A DNA stretch of 64,000 nucleotides. Source: Oscillospiraceae bacterium. GTDB taxonomy: Bacteria > Bacillota > Clostridia > Oscillospirales > Ruminococcaceae. The notes beneath the pieces are model-generated. The model saw only the letters and a list, made by a program, of their open reading frames with translations, did not search any database and was not told where the DNA came from. The translations under genes were made by a program, and so were the position numbers. This document shows positions 10,401 to 17,973 of the stretch, in pieces (the first letter of the stretch is position 1; each line of letters begins with the position of its first letter). The DNA is taken from positions 20,623 through 84,622 of the forward strand of contig JAFZPP010000041.1 of assembly GCA_017550285.1 (NCBI GenBank), written 5' to 3'.

Positions 10401-10920
10401 CCGCATCGTTGAGATCAAGCTGACGGGAATAGCCGGACACATCCTTATGCCCGAAATCGAGCTTGAGCATACCGACTTTCTGATATTTCGCCTGTCCGCC
10501 GCCGATCATGCTGTCGGTGATGATCTTGTTCGCATCCTTGTAATTGCCTGCGGCGATCAGATCCTGCACCTGTTTCAGTTTGGAAGCTGCGCCGGATTTA
10601 TTATTGTTTCCCGGGCCGCTGCTCCAGATCGTGCATTCGTTGAGATCAAACCATTCCTCCGGATAGTTGCCGTAGACGGTTGCGCCGATTCTGCCGTTTC
10701 CGACCGGCAGCGCACGGTAGAACGATTCGTCATTCTTCCATGCGTCATTACGGTTGACTGTACCTGCCATGCTGTCATAGCGCATGACGAGATCATCGTC
10801 ATGAATGACAGCCGCTGCGACGACCGGCGTATGCGGTACATATGACATACCGGAAAGCATCGGCAGCATGACTGCTGCCATAAAAACAGCAAGTATGCTT
10901 CGCTTTGTTCTTTTTCGCAT
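7474..10920 (-). CDS. Dockerin-bearing GH95 alpha-L-fucosidase/alpha-L-galactosidase
   Basis: 1148 residues from ATG 10920, eight bases after an AGGGGG site; upstream in-frame ATGs lack better sites. Signal peptide ~1-37. GH95 module ~45-800: N-terminal RALPVGNGRIGA signature, the NINYEMNYW segment (~407) that holds the catalytic Asn pair of the family, SPSASPE (~533) with the likely acid Glu, and QIDGNFG (~710) with the base Asp. Then an F5/8C module (~813-953), a CBM6-like module (~963-1087) and a C-terminal dockerin (~1088-1148). GH95 enzymes are inverting and release alpha-1,2-L-fucose or alpha-L-galactose from side chains. With xylanases alongside, a role on L-galactose-capped xylan branches is plausible; fucosylated plant or mucin glycans are the alternative. 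Confidence 0.92.
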   Translation of the reverse strand: MRKRTKRSILAVFMAAVMLPMLSGMSYVPHTPVVAAAVIHDDDLVMRYDSMAGTVNRNDAWKNDESFYRALPVGNGRIGATVYGNYPEEWFDLNECTIWSSGPGNNNKSGAASKLKQVQDLIAAGNYKDANKIITDSMIGGGQAKYQKVGMLKLDFGHKDVSGYSRQLDLNDAVASSTYTTGGKQYTRETFISHPDQVMVTRIRCNTGASVSFSAYYADILGGGGVTDGNDTLVANGHGDSDCGVAGAVHFSARTKLIPKGGTMTAANGRIQVSGADEVLILTTVRTNYVDSKTCNADEKGNAANDMKAVQNMTYDELYTRHIADYQELFHRVDVDLGGNSDVSNAKTTEQRIKEFSQTNDPKMVKLLFQYGRYLMISASRDAQAMNLQGIWNKYSFPAWGSKATTNINYEMNYWPAFTTNLAECFEPFVEKAKALQANGNETARVHYGILDGWVLHHNTDLWNRTAPIDGSWGQWPVGGAWISNMLYDAYRFNQDESYLTEIYPVISGSASFLNQLMVKQTVNGQEYAGISPSASPELPIPGYAWGDNVYCSFSVTMDNAICRELFKDVTEASTILGKDATLRGELQSKLTLLRPETIGKWGQIQEWAADLDNQNEKHRHISHLYGVFPGCEVNPETNSTTAKAAVTTLKGRGDAGTGWSEAWKLNCWARLGDAEHAYQLIRLLITPVDGSESGRLYANLWDAHPPFQIDGNFGFTSGVAEMLLQSQNDMIQLLPALPKAWNTGHANGLCARGNFEITEMNWTDGKLRNVTILSKSGGVCNLKYGSTQISFETEKGRSYSLNGALQFTDDTETLMNIALNQKVTASGAETGEAAENLTDGNAATKWCHVDGLGGEWAQVEFDAPANISRYTLHFAGDAEDIQFNARDFSLQASNDGQNWTDIDTVYGNTRTVYNKNVKPFSAQYVRLYLNTATQNNKGGARVYELELWGDTSVAKARSAFVTQQAEAYSFVSEAQIERKDDGTANLGFIKDGSYVVYRSLEFESGAKDFSVRAASNTEGGTIEIRVGSPTGKLLGSCEIPNTGGWQDYETFTCKLEEVRDVQDICLVFKGGSDYLLNVDSFVFTGIKGDANCDGQIDARDLTLAKRVMLTGDDTLLTPLGRSNADYDGNNNLNATDAKGIRDYLLGK

Positions 10921-10984
10921 TTTCATAACCCCCTGTATCTGATTCATACCCATTTGCGAAAGCGGCGTATCATCCGCTATTTTG

Positions 10985-11013
10985 ATTATAGATTTCCATG
11001 CTGAAAAAAGCAA
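10985..11013 (-). promoter_or_regulatory. Sigma-A promoter for the GH95 gene
   Basis: Minus-strand TTGCTT (11008-11013) and TATAAT (10985-10990) separated by 17 bp, ~65 bp upstream of the start. Confidence 0.7.
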
Positions 11014-11101
11014 TCAACAAACCGGCTTTTCTGTCAGAAAAACGAACATCTAACGGCGCAGAATCATGTTCATTTTCCTGATAGAATACAAACATTCCTG
11101 A

Positions 11102-11130
11102 TTGATTTTCAAAGCTTTACGCTCTATAAT
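11102..11130 (+). promoter_or_regulatory. Sigma-A promoter for the GH98 gene
   Basis: TTGATT (11102-11107), 17 bp, TATAAT (11125-11130). The GH95 and GH98 promoters diverge within ~115 bp, so one operator could serve both. Confidence 0.7.
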
Positions 11131-11189
11131 AGAATTACAGATAAAGAACTGCGTATGCAGAATACGTGAAGGATTGAGGAGGAATTATC

Positions 11190-14100
11190 ATGAAATTACG
11201 AAAACTTTTTGCAGCGATGTGTGCCGGGATTCTGACATTCAGCAATGTAGCATTCCGTGTCCCGCAGACGGATGACAATGCAGCAGCCCTCACGGCAATC
11301 ACAGCATCTGCGGCAAGCACGCTGCGCCGTCCGGTGGACAACGAGCATCCGATGTGGATTGTTCATATCGAAACATGGAACACACCCGATCCGCAGAAGA
11401 TCATTGCGCTGATTCCGGAGGATATCCGCCCTTATGTCGTGTTCAATATTTCAATGTCGATCTACTGGACAAATCATCAGTGGGGCATGGTGCAGGACGG
11501 ATATGAGCTTGCAAAATCGTGGCTGAAAGCCTGCGGCGATGCAGGTGTCTGGTGCATGATCCAGCCCTCCAGCGGCGGACAGTGCCACTTCCCGGATTAT
11601 GACCGCAGTTACAATTCGGTCAATTATCCGAACAAGGGGAAATTTGTTTCACACGCGGATGAAGACTACGAAAACACGATCTATGCCGAGTTCTTCCGCG
11701 ATTATCCGAATTTTATCGGCTTCAATTACTGCGAACAGTTCTGGGGCTTTGAAGCGGCGGATTTCCCGATTACAGTGCCGCAGCGTTATCAGCATTTTGC
11801 ACATCTGCTCAAGCTCTGCAACAAATACGGCGGCTATCTCGATGTCAGCTGGTGCGGCAATCAGTGGAGCCCGAATATCAATCCGCTTGCAATGCTGAAG
11901 CAGGTTCCGGAATGGGAGGAAGCCTGCCGCAAGTATTCCGAAAATTTCATACTCGAAGAAAAGTACACGCAGGGCGGCTATATTGCAGACATGGAAAGTC
12001 TTGTCTACGGCTATTATGTGGCGGGCTACTGCGATAATTTCGGCATACGGTATGATGAAACCGGCTGGACGGATTCCACATGGAGCGGCAGCGGTGCTTC
12101 ATCCAAGGATCAGTTCAATCAGGTGACCGGTCTGCCGATTTATCTGGAACGCATGGTTAAAAACGGTGCAACCGTCATCGACGGACCGGAGCTCGTAACC
12201 GTCGATGACTTCAAGGAAACTTGGGGCTATACGGACAGCGAAGGCTATCATGTGCGCGAATGGAAAATGCTTGACCAGTTCCAGAACGTCGCAATGGATT
12301 TCATGCGCAAGATCGTTGACGGCAGCGTAGAGATTCCGACCCGTGAGGAAGTCGTTCGCAATACAAAAGTCGTTCTGATCCATGATGTGAACAGCGGTAA
12401 CATTGATAACAAATACAGTACTTATCCTTCGCTGTTTGAGGGCTTGTACCGCATGAACGGCGACGGCAATCTGAAAGACAATCACAATCTGTATAAACAG
12501 ACCGGCAGATACCAGACGATTCCGACCGTTCTGGCGCTGACAGACAGTCTCGCCAAATCCATTCCGGTTCAGGTGAAACACAGTGCATATACTTCCAAGT
12601 GGAACAGCATCAGCGCCAAGCAAAACGAATTCAATTCGCTTTATCTGTCCGAATATACTGGAAACTGCTATGTCGGCAGAAACGACAACACATGGATCGC
12701 ATATAACAACAATAAAAACGGCAGCAACTGCGGTGCAGTCTTTAATCTCAGATATAATTCCTGCAAGAGCATGGATGTCAATTTCAATGCATACGGAAAC
12801 GCGCTGATCCATGAATTCAATGACCGCATCGAGATATACGCAAATAATTATGACGAAAAGCATCCGACCGAGCTACGGACGGATACCTTCAAAATTGTAG
12901 GCTGCTCCGGTGAACCTGCTTTTACTGCAAAGGACAGAGGCGTCGGTCAGGTCAAGAGTCAGATCACGACATCCTATGAGAACGAAACCTTTACCGTTAC
13001 ACTGCGGCACAACGGCCCTGTCGATCTTTCCGTCAACTGTCAGGGCAGCGAGACGAACCGACTGACAGCCCCTGCAAAACACGCTCTGACAGCTCCGGCG
13101 CAGCCCTCTTTTTATGTAGGTGTGCGGCAGTATGAAGCGGAAACCTTTGATTACAAGAACATCGAGGGCAATGTGGCAAATGCCTGCGGCAGCGGCGTTT
13201 CCAATATCCAGGGACAGGGTTTCCTCAAATTCGGCAAAAACGGAAATGCGGCGGTCAAGGACATTGTCACGACGAAGAAAGCAGGAGAATTCACATTCAA
13301 GCTGCGCTATTCCTCGACCTCCGACATCAACAATGTTGATCTGTATGTCAACGGGAGCAAGGTCACAACACTGCGTCTCGGCAGCACAAGCGGCTATTCC
13401 AACTGGAAAACCGCCGAACAGAAGATCAACCTCAAAGCAGGCGACAACAAGATCGAGCTGAAAGCAAATGCCGGCCTTTCATCCTCACTGTATCTCGATA
13501 ACTTTACCGTACAGGGTGTATTTGGTGACGGCACACAGACCATTATCATCAGCGAGCCGGAGCCGCTGAACGGAACACTCATCAAGAATCTGACAGTCAG
13601 GGATACTGAAAATGCGGCAGACTGGTCGATCACAAGCGGCTTCAAAGCAGGCGATACCGTCTACGGCGACCGTGATATTACGGCAGTCAGCGTTCCGGTA
13701 AATCTTACAAATACGGAGATGATCAAAACCGCCTGCGATTCCAAACTGTTCACATCCGATCTGGCAGCATTCACCGCTGGTACAGACATCGTACTTTATG
13801 CGGCAGTCGATGCCCGTGTGAATGCTTCCCTTGACTGGCTGAAATCATGGACAAAGACCGGCAGCACAGTGACAACCTCCAATGATATCACACTGGAGCT
13901 GTTCAAAAAGACGGTCAAAAACGGTGAATCCGTCACACTCGGCGCCAACGGCGGGAATAACGAATCCGCGAATTACCTGGTGTTTGCACTGAAAGCAGAA
14001 GACGATTATCTGCTCGGCGATGTCAACGACGACGGAAAGATCAACGCAGTTGATATGACGCTTGCCAAGCGTATCGTTCTGACAAATGCCGTATACGATC

Positions 14101-14198
14101 CTGCGGCAGATATCAACAAGGACAGCAAAGTAAATCTGGCTGATATTGCATGGTATGTGCAGTATCTTACCGGACAAACGGCGGTGTTCCCACAATAA
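11190..14198 (+). CDS. Dockerin-bearing GH98 enzyme (endo-xylanase or blood-group-type endo-beta-galactosidase family)
   Basis: 1002 residues; GAGGAGG precedes the ATG. Signal peptide (~1-30, Ala-rich to ~47). The GH98 module begins at PMWIVHIETW and continues with DIRPYVVFN; FNYCEQFWGFE (~178) carries a likely catalytic Glu. A GH98 C-terminal beta region follows to ~640. Then a CBM35/CBM6-like module (~647-777, starting YEAETFDY and ending LDNFTVQG), a ~148-residue module with a GDTVYGDRD motif (~791-938) closely matching the one in the GH10/CE1 protein, and a dockerin (~942-1002). GH98 contains blood-group endo-beta-galactosidases and also xylanases acting on decorated glucuronoarabinoxylan; the xylanase role fits the neighbours better. 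The specificity cannot be settled from sequence alone. Confidence 0.9.
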   Translation: MKLRKLFAAMCAGILTFSNVAFRVPQTDDNAAALTAITASAASTLRRPVDNEHPMWIVHIETWNTPDPQKIIALIPEDIRPYVVFNISMSIYWTNHQWGMVQDGYELAKSWLKACGDAGVWCMIQPSSGGQCHFPDYDRSYNSVNYPNKGKFVSHADEDYENTIYAEFFRDYPNFIGFNYCEQFWGFEAADFPITVPQRYQHFAHLLKLCNKYGGYLDVSWCGNQWSPNINPLAMLKQVPEWEEACRKYSENFILEEKYTQGGYIADMESLVYGYYVAGYCDNFGIRYDETGWTDSTWSGSGASSKDQFNQVTGLPIYLERMVKNGATVIDGPELVTVDDFKETWGYTDSEGYHVREWKMLDQFQNVAMDFMRKIVDGSVEIPTREEVVRNTKVVLIHDVNSGNIDNKYSTYPSLFEGLYRMNGDGNLKDNHNLYKQTGRYQTIPTVLALTDSLAKSIPVQVKHSAYTSKWNSISAKQNEFNSLYLSEYTGNCYVGRNDNTWIAYNNNKNGSNCGAVFNLRYNSCKSMDVNFNAYGNALIHEFNDRIEIYANNYDEKHPTELRTDTFKIVGCSGEPAFTAKDRGVGQVKSQITTSYENETFTVTLRHNGPVDLSVNCQGSETNRLTAPAKHALTAPAQPSFYVGVRQYEAETFDYKNIEGNVANACGSGVSNIQGQGFLKFGKNGNAAVKDIVTTKKAGEFTFKLRYSSTSDINNVDLYVNGSKVTTLRLGSTSGYSNWKTAEQKINLKAGDNKIELKANAGLSSSLYLDNFTVQGVFGDGTQTIIISEPEPLNGTLIKNLTVRDTENAADWSITSGFKAGDTVYGDRDITAVSVPVNLTNTEMIKTACDSKLFTSDLAAFTAGTDIVLYAAVDARVNASLDWLKSWTKTGSTVTTSNDITLELFKKTVKNGESVTLGANGGNNESANYLVFALKAEDDYLLGDVNDDGKINAVDMTLAKRIVLTNAVYDPAADINKDSKVNLADIAWYVQYLTGQTAVFPQ

Positions 14199-14208
14199 TT
14201 TTATGAAA

Positions 14209-14255
14209 AGCAGCACGAACTTCTCCTTCATTCGTGCTGCTTTCCTGTTTTTGTA
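14209..14255 (+). terminator. Intrinsic terminator of the GH98 gene
   Basis: Perfect 11-bp stem AGCAGCACGAA / TTCGTGCTGCT (14209-14219 / 14231-14241) followed by TTCCTGTTTTT. Confidence 0.85.
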
Positions 14256-14297
14256 TTGTGCGGCACGAATTGATGTGCCTTTTGGCATCCTTTGATG

Positions 14298-14326
14298 TTC
14301 CAAATTGCCGGTGCTTCTGCTATAAT
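14298..14326 (+). promoter_or_regulatory. Promoter of the short-chain dehydrogenase gene
   Basis: A strong TATAAT (14321-14326) has a poor -35 (TTCCAA, 14298-14303) 17 bp upstream; an activator could be needed, and an AraC-type gene lies downstream. Confidence 0.5.
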
Positions 14327-14372
14327 AATGATAACAGCAAAACTATCAATCAATGAAACGGAGGTAAATAAT

Positions 14373-15167
14373 ATGAAAAACACAGCTCTTATCACAGGTT
14401 CTACAGGCGGACTCGGCTCCTGCTTCGTGAAGATTCACGCGCAGACTGGCGGCGATCTGATTCTTGTCGGACAAAACGAAGCAAAGCTCCTTGCACAACA
14501 AAAGGACATCGAAGACCGGTACAATGTCAAGGCTGAGATCATCGTTGCTGATTTATCCGATGCCGCACAAGTAGACAACATCTACAACACCTGTAAGCAG
14601 AACGGCTGGGAAGTCGAGTACCTTATCAACAATGCAGGCTTCGGCGGTCAGGGCGATTTTGCCTGTGAGCGTACAATGGAGCAGGATATTTCTATGATCG
14701 AGGTCAACATCATTGCACCCACACGCCTCTGCAAACTGTTCTTGCCTGATTTCATCCAACGCGGCCACGGCAAGGTACTGAATGTTTCATCCACGGCGGC
14801 GACAATGCCCGGACCGTTGCAGGCAGTTTACTACGCAACCAAGTCCTATGTCACAAGCTGGTCGAACGCGCTCTGGCGCGAATTGAAAGGCACCGGTGTA
14901 ACCGTAACAGCTCTGATGCCCGGCGCAATGAAAACCGGTTTTGCGAATGCCGGCGGTCTTTCTGATACCAAGCTGTTTGCAAATGCCGTTGATCCGTACA
15001 AAGTTGCACTGGACGGCTATAACGGCATGCTGAAAGGCAAACTGAACGTCACATCCGGCTTGCCTGGCTGGCAGACACCGATGATGAAACTGGCGCCGCT
15101 GTTCCCGAAGAAAGCAATGCTGAACTTTGTGTACGATCAGCAGATCGCGGGAAGCGCAAAAAAGTGA
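14373..15167 (+). CDS. Short-chain dehydrogenase/reductase (SDR)
   Basis: 264 residues from ATG 14373, after ACGGAGG; an in-frame ATG at 14292 lies upstream of the -10 box and is rejected. Classical SDR: cofactor motif TGSTGGLG at the N-terminus, NNAG motif in the middle, catalytic YATK with Ser in VSSTA upstream. The Rossmann fold is complete and of normal length. It should be a cytoplasmic NAD(P)H-dependent oxidoreductase; the sequence resembles the DltE/YqjQ-like group, whose substrates are poorly known. The AraC gene 50 bp downstream on the same strand may control it, as such pairs are common. Confidence 0.88.
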   Translation: MKNTALITGSTGGLGSCFVKIHAQTGGDLILVGQNEAKLLAQQKDIEDRYNVKAEIIVADLSDAAQVDNIYNTCKQNGWEVEYLINNAGFGGQGDFACERTMEQDISMIEVNIIAPTRLCKLFLPDFIQRGHGKVLNVSSTAATMPGPLQAVYYATKSYVTSWSNALWRELKGTGVTVTALMPGAMKTGFANAGGLSDTKLFANAVDPYKVALDGYNGMLKGKLNVTSGLPGWQTPMMKLAPLFPKKAMLNFVYDQQIAGSAKK

Positions 15168-15196
15168 TTGCCTTTCCAAGGAAAATATGGTATCCT
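15168..15196 (+). promoter_or_regulatory. Promoter of the AraC-family gene
   Basis: TTGCCT (15168-15173), 17 bp, TATCCT (15191-15196), directly after the dehydrogenase stop. Confidence 0.5.
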
Positions 15197-15216
15197 ATTC
15201 ATAGAGGTGATGCCGA

Positions 15217-16194
15217 ATGAAACGATTTATCATTGACGGTCGCTATGTCGATCTTTTGAAATACTACAACATCAGCCTTGAGGAAGTCCTGCGGAAAGCT
15301 GAGCTTCCCGGCGATGTATTCAGCCATAAAACGCCAACCATGACCGAGGAGCAGTATTTCCGTTTCATAGAAACAATCAGCTGCTTTATAACTGATCCGC
15401 ATATGCCGATACAGATTGCCTGCACCGACAAGATCGAATCATTCTCACCGCCGATCTTTGCATCCTATTGCAGCAAGAACGGACTAGTGTGTATTGAACG
15501 GCTTGCAAGGTACAAGGCACTGATCGGACCGATGCGCTTTCTTTTAACTAAAACCGATGATACATTGACCGTCGAGCTGACTACCGTTGAAGGACATCTG
15601 CTGCCGCAGTTTCTGGCTGAAAGTGAGATCGTATTTCTGGTGAACCTAATCCGAAAGGCATCCAAAGAAGAAATTGTACCGGTTTCAGCTGAAATGATAA
15701 AGCCGCCTGACGGTAGTGCATTTGCTGAATATCTGAAAACGAGAATCATTCAATCTGAGCGCAATGCTATCACATTTTCACTTGCAGACATGTCACTGCT
15801 GTTCATCACTTATGATGAAGCGATGTGGAGCTATTTTGAACCGGAGCTGAATAAGCGCCTTGCCGAACTGGACATTGACGAATCGACAGCCGCAAGAGTT
15901 CGCAGTGCGCTGACTGAACTTCTGCCCGGCGGTGCCTGCGGTATCGAAGATGTTGCAGAGAAACTCGGACTATCCAAACGAACATTGCAGCGAAAGCTGT
16001 CAGAGGAGAACACCACATTTCAGAAGCAGCTCAACAGCGTCCGTGAAATGCTCGCTAAGCATTATATCCGCAATACTGATATGACCACAAACGATATTGC
16101 ATTTCTGCTCGGGTATCAGGAGATCAATTCGTTTGTCCGTGCATTCAGTCTCTGGACGGGAATGGGGATCAGCGAATTCAGAGCAAATCGGTAA
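15217..16194 (+). CDS. AraC-family transcriptional regulator (OruR/arabinose_bd-type)
   Basis: 325 residues; AGAGGTGATG precedes the ATG. Residues ~15-200 match the N-terminal ligand-sensing region seen in OruR/ArgR-like AraC regulators (PPIFASYCSKNGL and ARYKALIGP segments). The C-terminal ~100 residues hold two HTH motifs: VAEKLGLSKRTLQRKL and IAFLLGYQEINSFVRAF, then the characteristic WTGMGISEFR. It probably controls the adjacent dehydrogenase gene and itself; the ligand is unknown. Confidence 0.88.
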   Translation: MKRFIIDGRYVDLLKYYNISLEEVLRKAELPGDVFSHKTPTMTEEQYFRFIETISCFITDPHMPIQIACTDKIESFSPPIFASYCSKNGLVCIERLARYKALIGPMRFLLTKTDDTLTVELTTVEGHLLPQFLAESEIVFLVNLIRKASKEEIVPVSAEMIKPPDGSAFAEYLKTRIIQSERNAITFSLADMSLLFITYDEAMWSYFEPELNKRLAELDIDESTAARVRSALTELLPGGACGIEDVAEKLGLSKRTLQRKLSEENTTFQKQLNSVREMLAKHYIRNTDMTTNDIAFLLGYQEINSFVRAFSLWTGMGISEFRANR

Positions 16195-16361
16195 TTCATC
16201 AGGACAAATAAGTACGATGTGAGTTTGGGAGTCTCACGATTACACAGCGTAAATACTATCGAAGTCGCATGGCTTGCCAAAGGAGCGAAATTCTTTGTCA
16301 TATTTGTACCGCTCTGATTCTGAACATTCTTTTTAATTAACCCGAAAAGCAATACTCCCAT

Positions 16362-16433
16362 TTCGTTACACCCTTGCAGTCGCGTTTGGTTATACCCCTG
16401 ACGCTCCATTTTGTTATACCCTTTGCAGTTAAG
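16362..16433. repeat. Three 24-bp iteron-like direct repeats
   Basis: The core GTTAYACCC recurs at 16365, 16389 and 16413, exactly 24 bp apart, each preceded by TTT. The last copy touches the stop codon of the RepA-like gene. Exact spacing and proximity to a replication-initiator-like gene suggest binding sites for that protein. A small hairpin (GTGAG...CTCAC, 16218-16236) lies just beyond. The rest of 16195-16361 shows nothing I recognise. Confidence 0.6.
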
Positions 16434-17343
16434 TGAAAATGCCGGACAGATCATACACCGGCTTCTGCTCTTGCCGGAGCTGTTCATCAATTTTCCGGTT
16501 CTCGGTGCCGCTTTTCAGATGTTTCCCGTTTGCCTCGTTGAACAAAGTGCTGAGAAGATAACGCTCATAGTTACGGATATGCTCCGTGTGCTTCATCGTT
16601 TCGATGGTACGCTCGACACAGCCACGGTCGATCTTGAGCATGACCGAACGAATTATTGACCGCGGAAACTCTTGTCCGCAGATACAGTCACTCTTCTTTT
16701 CAGAGGTGATCGCGTTGACGATGATCGCCACAATCTCGTCAAGCTCCTGCACCGTCATGTAGTCTCCGGCAAACAGTCGGATCCACTCAGCATATTCCGC
16801 ATACACGATATTCTTCTTGACAAGCTCAGTATACTGCTCTCGAATCGTCAATCCATCCGATTGATTGATGGATGCTTGATCAGATGATATTTGATTATTT
16901 GATACTTGATTACTATTTCTTTTATTATCGCACGGGTTTTTTAGTTCTAGGTTTTCTTGTTTTAGGTTTCCTAGAATTAGGTTTTCTAATTCTAGGTTTT
17001 CCGATTCTAGTAGCTCGGTACTGTCCGAGTTTTCAACCGTTTCAACATCTGGCATTGGCTCATCACTGAACAGATACTCCCAGTCAGTGATCTTTCCGTC
17101 CGTGTAGATGCGCCTCCGAACAAGGTAACCGGACTTTTCTATATTTTTGAGGGCTGTTGCGATTTTCGTATAGCCATCCGGCAGGATACTGCACAGTCCC
17201 TTGATCGAGAAGTTCCAGTTATCCGGCAATGAGAGCATGGTCAGCAGGAGACCTCGCTCTGTTGCGCCGAGCCGCATATCGCGGAGCATGGTATTATGGA
17301 TAGTCGTGAAATCACGGGTAATCTTCTTTTTAAGCTTCGGCAT
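16429..17343 (-). CDS. RepA/DUF6017-like initiator protein of a mobile element
   Basis: 304 residues. The N-terminal ~95 residues read as a winged helix (GATERGLLLTMLSLPDNWNFS, then a KSGYLVRRR wing) as in RepA_N/DnaD-type initiators of plasmids and integrative elements; the C-terminal ~110 residues resemble DUF6017. Between them lies a low-complexity linker (~110-165) made of five-residue repeats such as ENLEL/ENLIL/GNLKQ and then an Asn/Ser/Gln-rich stretch. It is visibly richer in A+T than its neighbours. No relaxase, integrase or partition gene is present, so this looks like a remnant of an element. The ATG follows GGAGTAACGG. The family assignment is from memory of similar proteins and is moderately sure. 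Confidence 0.65.
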   Translation of the reverse strand: MPKLKKKITRDFTTIHNTMLRDMRLGATERGLLLTMLSLPDNWNFSIKGLCSILPDGYTKIATALKNIEKSGYLVRRRIYTDGKITDWEYLFSDEPMPDVETVENSDSTELLESENLELENLILGNLKQENLELKNPCDNKRNSNQVSNNQISSDQASINQSDGLTIREQYTELVKKNIVYAEYAEWIRLFAGDYMTVQELDEIVAIIVNAITSEKKSDCICGQEFPRSIIRSVMLKIDRGCVERTIETMKHTEHIRNYERYLLSTLFNEANGKHLKSGTENRKIDEQLRQEQKPVYDLSGIFT

Positions 17344-17367
17344 CCGTTACTCCTTTCCATAAACGCA

Positions 17368-17401
17368 GAAAGCCCTGCGATCGGTTGGTCGCAGGGCTTT
17401 C
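17368..17401. terminator. Strong hairpin upstream of the RepA-like gene
   Basis: GAAAGCCCTGCGA (17368-17380) pairs perfectly with TCGCAGGGCTTTC (17389-17401). It sits in the 5' region of the RepA-like gene and could be an attenuator or a relic terminator. Confidence 0.45.
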
Positions 17402-17572
17402 GTGTGACTTATGTGACTTTTGCGCGTGTTTGAGCCTGAGAATGATTGTATGCTACTACACTTCGATTCTCTGTAAAATGCCGCCGGAATATCTCCGGCG
17501 TGTGACTTTTCGTGTGACTTTCTATGCAGTTTCGTGTGATTTTACGCAGTTTGGACGTCACACGCGCAGTTT
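17401..17572. repeat. GTGTGACTTT and NNGCAGTTT repeat cluster
   Basis: Variants of GTGTGACTTT occur at 17402, 17411 (ATGTGACTTT), 17500, 17512 and 17534 (GTGTGATTTT), with an inverted GTCACACGCG at 17556-17565. GCAGTTT occurs three times at about 20-bp spacing (17526, 17546, 17566). This lies between the RepA-like gene and the tRNA operon and may be a replication origin or recombinase-binding region. Confidence 0.4.
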
Positions 17573-17594
17573 CAACGGATTTTCAGATAAAAGA

Positions 17595-17638
17595 AAAGCC
17601 GCGTAACTGCTAGTTTTTCAAGCAATTACGCGGTTTTT
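17595..17638 (-). terminator. Terminator of the tRNA operon
   Basis: Minus strand: CCGCGTAATTGCT pairs with AGCAGTTACGCGG (one G-T pair), then CTTTTCTTTT. Confidence 0.75.
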
Positions 17639-17645
17639 ACGAAAG

Positions 17646-17734
17646 CGGAAAGAGAGGGATTCGAACCCTCGGTGCGCTATTAACGCACACACGATTTCCA
17701 GTCGTGCGCCTTAGACCAGCTCAGCCATCTTTCC
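17646..17734 (-). tRNA. tRNA-Ser (anticodon GGA)
   Basis: Acceptor GGAAAGA/TCTTTCC with discriminator G, D arm, anticodon loop CTGGAAA (anticodon GGA), a long variable arm typical of tRNA-Ser, and a GTTCGAATC T arm. The CCA end is not encoded. Confidence 0.95.
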
Positions 17735-17780
17735 ACATGGTAAAACTGTCATCGCTCGCCCTATAGGGCAAGAAAAAAAG

Positions 17781-17863
17781 TGGTGCGAGTGACGGGACTT
17801 GAACCCGTACGCCGAAACACACGCCCCTCAAACGTGCCTGTCTGCCAATTCCAGCACACTCGC
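17781..17863 (-). tRNA. tRNA-Leu (anticodon GAG)
   Basis: Acceptor GCGAGTG/CACTCGC, discriminator A and encoded CCA; anticodon stem CACGT/GCGTG with loop TTGAGGG (anticodon GAG); long variable arm; T arm GGTTCAAGTCC. Lies upstream of tRNA-Ser in the same transcript. Confidence 0.94.
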
Positions 17864-17878
17864 ATTCACTACTCGATT

Positions 17879-17907
17879 ATTATATCAAAACAGAGTCAAA
17901 AAGTCAA
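17879..17907 (-). promoter_or_regulatory. Promoter of the tRNA-Leu/tRNA-Ser operon
   Basis: Minus-strand TTGACT (17902-17907), 17 bp, TATAAT (17879-17884), ~16 bp upstream of tRNA-Leu. Confidence 0.75.
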
Positions 17908-17967
17908 GGGGATTTTCGCATTTTCTCGGAATTCAGCAGTTTGCACAAATTCCATGTGAAAATCCCC
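17908..17967 (-). terminator. Stem-loop ending the 17974-19110 gene
   Basis: GGGGATTTTC (17908-17917) pairs with GAAAATCCCC (17958-17967); an inner GGAATT/AATTCC pair may fold inside. On the minus strand it is followed by TTGACTTTTTGA, so terminator tail and tRNA -35 region overlap. Confidence 0.5.
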
Positions 17968-17973
17968 GAATTG

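Noticed and set aside
16362..16433. CRISPR array
   Set aside because: Three phased 24-bp repeats lie head to tail without unique spacers, and no cas gene is present.
16116..16490. Minus-strand frame with GYNxM.RQGYN-like repeats
   Set aside because: The peptide repeat is only the translation of the 24-bp iteron-like DNA repeats and overlaps two real genes.
17646..17734. tRNA-Ser 3' end as the attachment site of the RepA element
   Set aside because: No second copy of the tRNA 3' end was seen in 16195-17640 and the native terminator follows the tRNA directly, so the claim is unsupported.
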